Source of the DNA: Pyxicephalus adspersus
Lineage: Eukaryota > Chordata > Amphibia > Anura > Pyxicephalidae
Assembly: GCF_032062135.1 (NCBI RefSeq)
Contig: NC_092860.1
Location: 71,539,490 to 71,603,489 of the forward strand
Reading direction: 5' to 3'
Length of the DNA: 64,000 nt
Shown piece by piece: positions 57,482 to 64,000 of the stretch (its first letter is position 1; each line of letters begins with the position of its first letter). The notes under the pieces are model-generated. The model was given only the letters and a program-made list of their open reading frames with translations. It did no database searches and was not told the origin of the DNA. The position numbers and the translations under genes were made by a program.

Positions 57482-59244
57482 GTGAGTAGGCACTGCTTCT
57501 TTTGTTGGATGGGATGCCACCTATTTTCTTTAGTCTCTATACCTAATGCTTCATAGCATGAATGCAGGATTACTAAACTCTTGTCTAACACAGGCAACTA
57601 TTTGGAAAAATATGTTTAAATTATTAATAAACCTTATATGTAAAGACAAGAAGTGCTACTGACATTAGTACTTAGTATGTTTGCTATGTGCTTATTGTTT
57701 TAAGTCTATCATTGCATTACATTTTGCTTCTAAAAATGCAGTTTTCCTTCTTAAGTCTTTTAGCTGGCTACACTCCCTTGCAGGGTCTCATGGGGCTTCA
57801 CTTTAGCTACATTGGGCTCCTGACCAGGACTACTAGAAACTCTGTGGAGAGGGGGTGCACATGCATTGGGAAAATGGGGTGGACAAAATAAACACAATAA
57901 GACCAGTCATGTAAACTCTGTGTAATGTTCAAGGGAAGTGATTCAGTGCAATCAGAGGCTGTAAATTAGTAGTGGTGAACTTGACCATTATAGATTGTGG
58001 CCCCCAATATGCCTAGAAGACACATAGAATAAAAAGTAGGAATAAAATATAACCTATCATTAGCATCAGTGGCAAGAAAAATACTCAGGATTGGTAATAG
58101 TGGCTGAAATAAGAACTCCCTAGATTAGAAGATCACAAAAGGCTACCTGGTTGGAGGATAGGGACACATAGCTCAGTATCAGCCTTTGACATCACCTCCA
58201 GCAAAATATAATGTAGATCCTATTGAAAAAGTTACATACCTGTTGTACCAGGCACACATGTGCTGTGCTGGTCATATTCCATGCATGTACCCTACATTAT
58301 CTGTGCTACATTACTGTACCTGTAACACAATCTATCACCCTTCGAAAAAACAAGTGTTCAGCTACTGTTCTGAAGCACATTGCAGCCTCCCATCACAACT
58401 CTGTATCCTTTAGACATTAACAGGCCAATAGTATTTTTCATTACACTCCCAAATCACCCAGCACACAAAAAAACTTTCCCAAAGCCTAGTCACCCACAGT
58501 CAGTCAAGTTCCACAGGGTACCATCATCTGCACTTTATCTGCCACCTCCACATCAACAGAGAAATATCTCACACTGCTGATGTGCTATTTTGTCAGCCCT
58601 GCACCCCACTGCCACTCTGTTGTTAACTAGGGTCTGGCACCAGCTTCATGGTGGGCTGCATGAAGCTCACAGTTGCGTGAAGGGCACTCAGGCTGTAAAC
58701 ACTACAAAATACACATAATTTAGGAAAACAGTTGACAAAGAATGTTTTATTAAAATATCTGACTAGGGGAAAGTTAAAAAAAAGTTTGGTTTAATACTGC
58801 TTTAATCGGCAAAAGCTATCACTTGAGCAATATTATTCTTTTCATTAAACTTGTTGTGAGCGGTTTTGTGAAGCTGTTGTTGAAACATGAACACATGAAG
58901 GTAACACACGAAGGGGATATACTGTAAGTCAGCCTTTAGGAAAGTTCAAGATGTGTCCATATTTTTTTTTGCCTTACATATGTGCAAAATACAAGTAAAC
59001 ATTTGTGCTGGCATGACAAATTTAGTTAGTATAAGTGTTTTTTTTGGTGAGTTAGAAATAGTAAAAGCCCATTTCACCTTTCTTGTGTATACACTGGTTT
59101 GCAAACCTATTCATCACCCTAAATAGTTATCTTGTTTTATTTGGAATTATGGATTTTCATTGAAATTTTAGATAAGACATTTACCATAATAGGTCAAATT
59201 TTCATGAAATACAATAAATGTGAATAGGAAATATGAAATAAAAT

Positions 59245-59460
59245 GGGCTTGATTTATTAAAGCTCTCTTCCGAGACTGGAAAATATAGACTTTCATGGGA
59301 GAATCTGGGTGATCTAGTAAACCTAGAATGGATTTCTTAAACATAATTTGCTTTTAGTTAGCAAATGTTTTTAATCCACCAGATCCATGACACGTTTGAT
59401 CCAGATTCTCCCAAGATAGTCTATCTTCTCCAGTCTTGGAGAGCTTTAATGATCAAGCCC
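59245..59460. repeat. Palindromic MITE, copy 6 (nested in Tc1)
   Basis: GGGCTTGATTTATTAAAGCT at the left, AGCTTTAATGATCAAGCCC at the right, and the usual central TTTAGTTAGCAAATGTTTTT. It interrupts the 5' leader of the Tc1 element. Confidence 0.8.
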
Positions 59461-59737
59461 CATATGTGAGTGCATATTTATACATCCCATTTGCTGAACC
59501 CCAAAAACAGATTTGATTCAACCTATTTACTTCAGAACATACCTAATTAGTTGATTGGGGTCCATTTGTGTGCAGGCAAAGTATCACATAATCTAACACA
59601 TAATATCTGTTCACATACACTAAACAGGCCTGTTATGAAAGGATTTATATCAGAATAGGGTAGGAGAGGGTTGCCCATTTTCTATATCATATATGGTGGT
59701 ATGCTAACCCCTTAGAACAGTGATAAATGAAAGAATA

Positions 59738-60336
59738 GAAGAGAACAGCAGGGTTTTTTGTTGGCAAAAGTATGTATTGCAGTAAAATAGTTATTCACAA
59801 TGAGTAAAAATAACACATAAGATGTTCATACACATCTTCAATGAATTTAAATTGTATTACTATACAAACCTGTGATTCTTAAACACTTTCCAAGACATTT
59901 GTCACAAAAAATCTCAAATTAAGCTAAATTGCATTGGAATTATACTTTGTATTTGAACTCTTTGCTTTGTGTTATGTTGCCATTAATTAACTATGTATGA
60001 ATACTAGCTTACCAGATTTATGATACTAGCTCATTCTTTGAGTCGTACCTTCCCCTGAGGAAGCCGATAAGGTGAAACACGTTAAAACTAATGAGATCTA
60101 TGACCTCATACTCTCATATGACATGTCCATATTCATTAAGAAGAAACTAATTAGTCTGAACTATTTATAAAAACTTACTGTCTAGTGAACAGATACAGTC
60201 AAGTGAACAGTGCAAATAAACCCCAATTAAATCCCCATGAAGATATGTATAAACATCTTATTTGTTATTTTTACACTTTGTGAATATTTTACCACAATAC
60301 ATACTTTTGCCAACAAAAAAACATGCTGTTCTCTTC
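59738..60336. mobile_element. Element with about 115-bp terminal inverted repeats
   Basis: The left arm 59738-59854 (GAAGAGAACAGCAGGG, TTGGCAAAAGTATGTATTGC, CACATCTTCA) is matched in reverse complement by the right arm 60224-60336 (TGAAGATATG, CAATACATACTTTTGCCAAC, CTGTTCTCTTC), with a few indels. The centre contains CCTGAGGAAGCCGATAAGGT GAAACACGTTA, a motif found in other frog repeats (from memory). There are no ORFs, so it is a non-autonomous DNA transposon. It lies inside the Tc1 leader. Confidence 0.75.
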
Positions 60337-60387
60337 TCCTCTGTTCTGAAAGGAACCTGACTCTTCAACACCGCTAAGCAGTCAACA

Positions 60388-60650
60388 TGAAGACCAAGGA
60401 GTACTCGAAACAAGTCAGAGACAAAGTTGTACAGAAGTATAAAACAGGGTTAGGTTTTGAATAAAACATCCCAAACTGAATATTCTACAGAGCACCAATA
60501 AATCCAATATAAATAAATAAAATAATTATGGCACCACTACAAACCTGACAAGAGAAGGCTGCTTACTAAAACTCTCACACCAGACAAGGAGGGCAAAGAA
60601 TAACACTGAAGGAATTATAAAGATCCACAGAAGTATTTATTCTTAGAACC
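60388..60650 (+). pseudogene. Tc1 transposase N-terminal remnant
   Basis: ATG at 60388 gives MKTKEYSKQVRDKVVQKYKTGLGF, quoted here in its parts MKTKEYSKQVRD and KVVQKYKTG. This is the start of the paired-type DNA-binding region of vertebrate Tc1 transposases. Afterwards stops and frameshifts appear, but LWHHY, KRRLLTKTLTP and NYKDPQKYL still follow the family pattern. The catalytic DDE domain is absent. Confidence 0.75.
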
Positions 60651-60655
60651 ACTTT

Positions 60656-61043
60656 AGAGGAAGTAAACTAAAAAATATCCAAAACAAAAACAAATCCACT
60701 TACCTTCAATTCCGCAGTGCAGTCGATCGACCTGGAGGTTTCTTCCATCAGGGTCCCGCGCCGTTCCGGCATTGTTCCCCGAGCCAGCGCCATCTTCGCC
60801 TCTTTTTTCGGGTCCTTCTTTTTACGTCACCCGATACACACGCGAGATCGGGTGGTGTATGTTCGAAAAAAAACCTGCTGATCTCACTGCCCATGTGTGG
60901 GATCTGCAATTTTTTTCAGTTTTCACAAAAAGTATATCGGGCTTGTGCAGAAGGAGCATCCAAGTGCCTCCCAGGATGCGTGACGTGGGTATCCCGGGAG
61001 GCTTTGCGCTCCCATTCATTTTGTATTTGAATACATTTTAAGG
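60656..61043. repeat. AGGAACTAAAC repeat family, copy 2
   Basis: GAGGAAGTAAACTAAAAA, CACTTACCTTCAATTCCGCA, GTCGATCGACC, GCGCCATCTTCGCC, CAGGATGCGTGACGTGGG and TTTGCGCTCCCATTCATT match copy 1 block by block. It truncates the Tc1 remnant on its left. Confidence 0.65.
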
Positions 61044-62771
61044 CACTGTATGTGATGTTGTAGAGAAGAATCTTTACGTCCTTTACTGAAACACTAGAGA
61101 AAGCAGTAAGAAATATCTTCAAAGTGAGAAGACAAATGTCAATGCAACAATGCCCCAAATGGCTTTGCAGGAATGTGGCTTTGTTTCATTTATCAGTCAC
61201 ATGAAATGAAAGTAAATTCAGCAGTTCAGAAATAAAACTGGTATTATTATCACAAAGTAGATTCCCTGCTGGGGTGCACTGTGGTAATGCTCGTAAACAT
61301 TGTTATGTTCAGGTGCTTTTCATTTTAAATGGCACCTCATCACAATAATCCAGCTCTGACACATCTGTTGTGGCACACACAGTATGGCACAGGCTGAATC
61401 AGGGACACTTGGCAGCTGTGGCCTAAAATAGTGATTCATTTTGTGTTAGTTTTTCGGATACATTTTTAGTAAGGCTTCCAGTACACAGGACCTTACCAGG
61501 TAAACCAAACATACAGCTCTTTATCATAAAACTAGAAGGTTTTTGAACATTTGGTAACTAGATTTATTAAATAAAAACTTTTCCTGGCATCAAATATTTC
61601 TAAAGTAACTTGCAGATACCTTTTAGTGTTTGCAAATATGTGTGACGACCTCCAAAAATTTCCTGTGTCTCTGTGCAGAAACCCTTGTAGTTCCGTTGAG
61701 GCTATGCATTGGGAAGTGACTTCTTTCCAAGTTCAATTCTGGCCTCCCTCTTAGCATTATTCCCTGTCACCAATCAATCAAATGCTTCTGCTTTTTGCCT
61801 TCACTGGCCACGTCTTGCGCCTGAGAGTTGAATTACAAGCAATTGAGGCATAGGGTCCAGGGAATAGGTTTTAATTTTTCAGTGTCTGTCATCTTTTAAA
61901 ATAGGGTTCAAAGAGTCATTTTGACAGTTGAACCTCCTCCTCCCTTGCCATAATACTGTGCACTGGACATGTAAGTTGATAGAGGCTAAACCTCATCTTG
62001 ATGAAGGGGAGAGGAGGGACAAACGATTTGAATGTTCTGAGATCCTGAACTTTTAACCTATTGCCCAAGGAAAAAGAGCTGAAAGGGAACAGAGATGACC
62101 AGGAGGTTGGGGAAGAAGAGGAGTGCTCAACACCATAGACTATAGAGAAAATCTGCCTATTGCTGGTGAATGTCATACATGTTAAGAAGGCCACATCCCT
62201 TTAAATAAGCCACACGAGCTGTGGACAGTATTTTTTGGTTTTACATAAATAAATGTCCACACTTTACACTGAATGTTAAGACTACATAACACAAACCAGG
62301 AGAGAGATAGAAAATGTTACTCTGCAGGGGAAACAAAACTAACTGGTCCTTTTGAAGAAAGTACAGATATAACCTATCGGTCTTACCCATGTGCACACAT
62401 ATGCCAAAGCCATTTGAAAGTATCAATTACTGTGGATTATAGGACTGTTTACAAAATGGGATAGTAGGCATTATAAATCAAATAGAAAGGTTTAACAAGA
62501 GAAAACATTGCACAGAATACAAAGTGAGGTAGGAAACTACAGCATGGGTTATGGAATAAACATTTTAAATAGGAATGAACAGCAGAGTGCACAGAATTAG
62601 CAATGTGAAATAGGAAATATAAAGCACAGTATGCAAAATGAGTCATGGAATAGTGAATGTCACAAATAGCACAGATAATGAGATGGTGCAGAGATTGTAC
62701 AGCACAATATAAAGAAAGAGTCCGGGTGTACAGAGGTAACTTACAGGACAGTGGACAGGATCAGACCATGT

Positions 62772-62995
62772 GAAATTAAAGTAGAACTAAACCAAAAAAT
62801 AAAAAAAAAATTACCTAACAATCCTGCAGATCCTTCAATCGGGCTGGACCTTTCCTTGATCGTGTCCCGCGCTGTCCTGGAATTCTTCTTCCCAAGTGTT
62901 AGGCGCTGCTATCTTGGGTCTTCTGTCACTGTCACCCGATCTTGCATTGTGTAGGTGTGAGATCCAATGACGTAGCCCACTGTAAAGGGGGGAAA
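62772..62995. repeat. AGGAACTAAAC repeat family, copy 3 (short)
   Basis: AAAGTAGAACTAAACC, TTACCTAACAATCCTGCAGA, TCGTGTCCCGCGCTGTCCTG, GCGCTGCTATCTTGGG and CCAATGACGTAGCCCACTG. Only the first half of the family is recognisable, about 500 bp left of the promoter-like island. Confidence 0.55.
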
Positions 62996-63519
62996 AATGA
63001 ATATTTTTACTTTAAGAAAAGTAATGTACACCAGGGAGCTGCATTTGGAATTGTGTATAAGGGGCGATACATAATGATTTAGATAGGGGAAAGTAGTGTA
63101 GTTTGCAAGATAGGACAAACACACTGAAATTCCATTAGACAAATGTTTTATGGCATGGTGTGATGCCTCTGTGTCCTATTTATTACACATTATGCTATGT
63201 TATGATATATATATATAATATAAATATATAACATGTGTAAGTGTACAGTTAGCACGACTAACCAGTAAAACTCCAGCAAAGTAATTTTTTCCTTGCACAA
63301 AAGTTTTTGTTATCACCATGAGACATCCAAGGATCCATTCTTCTTACCAGAGCATTTCATTAAATGTTACAAATGTACATTACAAATATTCTTTATAGTA
63401 TGGAGAAAATTGATGCAGTTCTACGAATCTCTATAAAACATTTCATGCTGGCCGCACACAACACGTATCTATCCAGCGCTCTGCTCTTATCAGCAGGTAA
63501 AATAAATCAAACCAACTCC

Positions 63520-63650
63520 CCAGCCGAAGTCTTCCCACCTCCCTGCCCAGCGGCGGAAATGCCCCTCCTCGCCACTTCCGCTTCCCGGTGATCCAGTCAG
63601 GTGAAACCAAGTCGGTGCCCTCGGAGACAGCGGACAGGTAGGGTGAAATG
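63520..63650. promoter_or_regulatory. CpG-rich promoter-like island with ETS-like sites
   Basis: After kilobases with almost no CpG, this short stretch holds about nine CpG dinucleotides. It contains GCGGCGGAAATG near 63550 and CACTTCCGCTTCCCGG near 63572, whose reverse complement has the ETS-type GGAAG cores. A consensus-like donor (GGACAG|GTAGGG) sits at 63639. On the plus strand this could be a non-coding first exon of an alternative AKAP13 transcript starting inside the gene. On the minus strand it could drive an antisense or divergent transcript. No coding start is evident. Confidence 0.4.
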
Positions 63651-63776
63651 CACAGATTTGAGGTGTTATCAGTGTAGCCCTGGCACAATGTGTTTGTAGG
63701 GAATGTTCATGTCAATTTCTATTCCGCCGCCCGTAACCATGTTCACAATGAGCCGAGTCTGTACAGGTCAAGTGGA

Positions 63777-63797
63777 ACTACAAGACCCAGCATGTCC
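63777..63797. promoter_or_regulatory. ZNF143/THAP11-type motif
   Basis: The stretch ACTACAAGACCCAGCATG closely follows the vertebrate promoter element ACTACAAnTCCCAnnATGC bound by ZNF143. Such elements lie mostly within a few hundred bases of transcription starts. It is about 150-250 bp from the CpG-rich island, which supports a real promoter there. The match to the consensus is from memory and has one mismatch in the core (A for T). Confidence 0.45.
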
Positions 63798-64000
63798 ATG
63801 GCTGCTAGGGCCTAGTGTGTGAGCCCATTCCTTATATATATTATATTTCCCTAAAACGTACGCATGTACAGGTCTGTGGGGGTTTATATTTTACTGCTAT
63901 TGTACATGAAATACCTGTGCTTGAAGTGGACCTTACCTGAGAGCCTATTAAGTTACAGGAGCTGTAAAATGTATATGACAGTGCTGTGTATATGACAATA

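Larger units (their letters stand above)
59087..60650 (+). mobile_element. Tc1-like transposon 5' half, interrupted by two insertions
   Basis: The left end TACACTGGTTTGCAAACCTA TTCATCACCC is a Tc1-family terminal repeat. The 5' leader is recognisable at 59500-59640 (GGTCCATTTGTGTGCAGGCA, CAGGCCTGTTATGAAAGG) and 60350-60387. The transposase start follows at 60388. Between them sit a palindromic MITE (59245-59460) and a long inverted-repeat element (59738-60336). The 3' part is missing, and a different repeat begins at 60656. Confidence 0.68.
57482..63519. other. Intron after E9 (open at right edge)
   Basis: Contains the nested Tc1 region and two AGGAACTAAAC repeats. Stretches 57.48-59.08, 61.04-62.77 and 63.0-63.5 kb show nothing more. 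The exon completing the C1 finger was not found and probably lies beyond the window. Confidence 0.55.

Noticed and set aside
63443..63688. 81-codon minus-strand ORF over the CpG-rich island
   Set aside because: Open frame explained by GC-rich promoter-like sequence; no domain. The direction of the promoter remains undecided.

Overview
The window looks like intronic and exonic DNA of a vertebrate nuclear genome, most likely a frog (neobatrachian/ranoid; inferred). It is AT-rich. Short exons with GT-AG boundaries are separated by introns of many kilobases. The introns are full of repeats typical of frog genomes: piggyBac elements with TTAA target sites, Tx1/L1-like LINEs, an L2-like LINE, a tRNA-derived SINE, Tc1 remnants and a six-copy palindromic MITE. 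I see no bacterial gene organisation, CRISPR array, rRNA or standard tRNA gene. A run of 696 N (24246-24941) marks an assembly gap.

The only host gene I can support runs left to right across the window. I reconstruct nine exons: 7015-7139, 17861-18273, 21544-21724, 22488-22602, 34577-34634, 36895-36939, 37159-37230, 42783-42888 and 57322-57481. Their reading phases fit at every junction. They encode an acidic serine-rich stretch with basic phosphosite-like motifs (SRRHSW, RRFSLD), a short helical segment, a Lys/Arg-rich linker and the first half of a C1 zinc finger. This matches the part of an LBC-family RhoGEF upstream of its DH-PH module, and AKAP13 (AKAP-Lbc) is my best call. Both ends of the gene lie outside the window. 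Near the right end (63.5-63.8 kb) a small CpG-rich island with ETS-like sites and a ZNF143-type motif looks like a promoter, perhaps an internal one for this gene.

Mobile DNA by region. 3.6-6.3 kb: a possible LINE tail and a minus-strand copy (A) of an uncharacterised transposase-like gene. 8.4-9.6 kb: a degenerate minisatellite and a minus-strand Tx1/L1 LINE tail. 15.5-17.0 kb: an L2-like LINE. 24.1-29.1 kb: three TTAA-bounded piggyBac elements, one with a decayed transposase. 30.6-32.2 kb: a second, longer plus-strand copy (B) of the uncharacterised gene. 33.1-33.9 kb: a LINE tail and a MITE. 38.2-41.4 kb: a GC-rich non-coding block with a 39-bp minisatellite and an L2-type 3' tail. 44.9-46.2 kb: an element with a degenerate internal tandem array. 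47.9-53.1 kb: a Tx1/L1-like LINE with both ORFs but no reverse-transcriptase core. 53.6-55.7 kb: two MITE-like repeats flanking a SINE. 59.1-60.65 kb: a Tc1 5' half with two other elements nested in it.

The most unusual item is the two-copy uncharacterised gene family. It has an N-terminal Cys-pair region and a later arrangement of Asp, Asp, CxxC and Glu that suggests an RNase-H-fold (DDE-type) transposase. That reading is inference.
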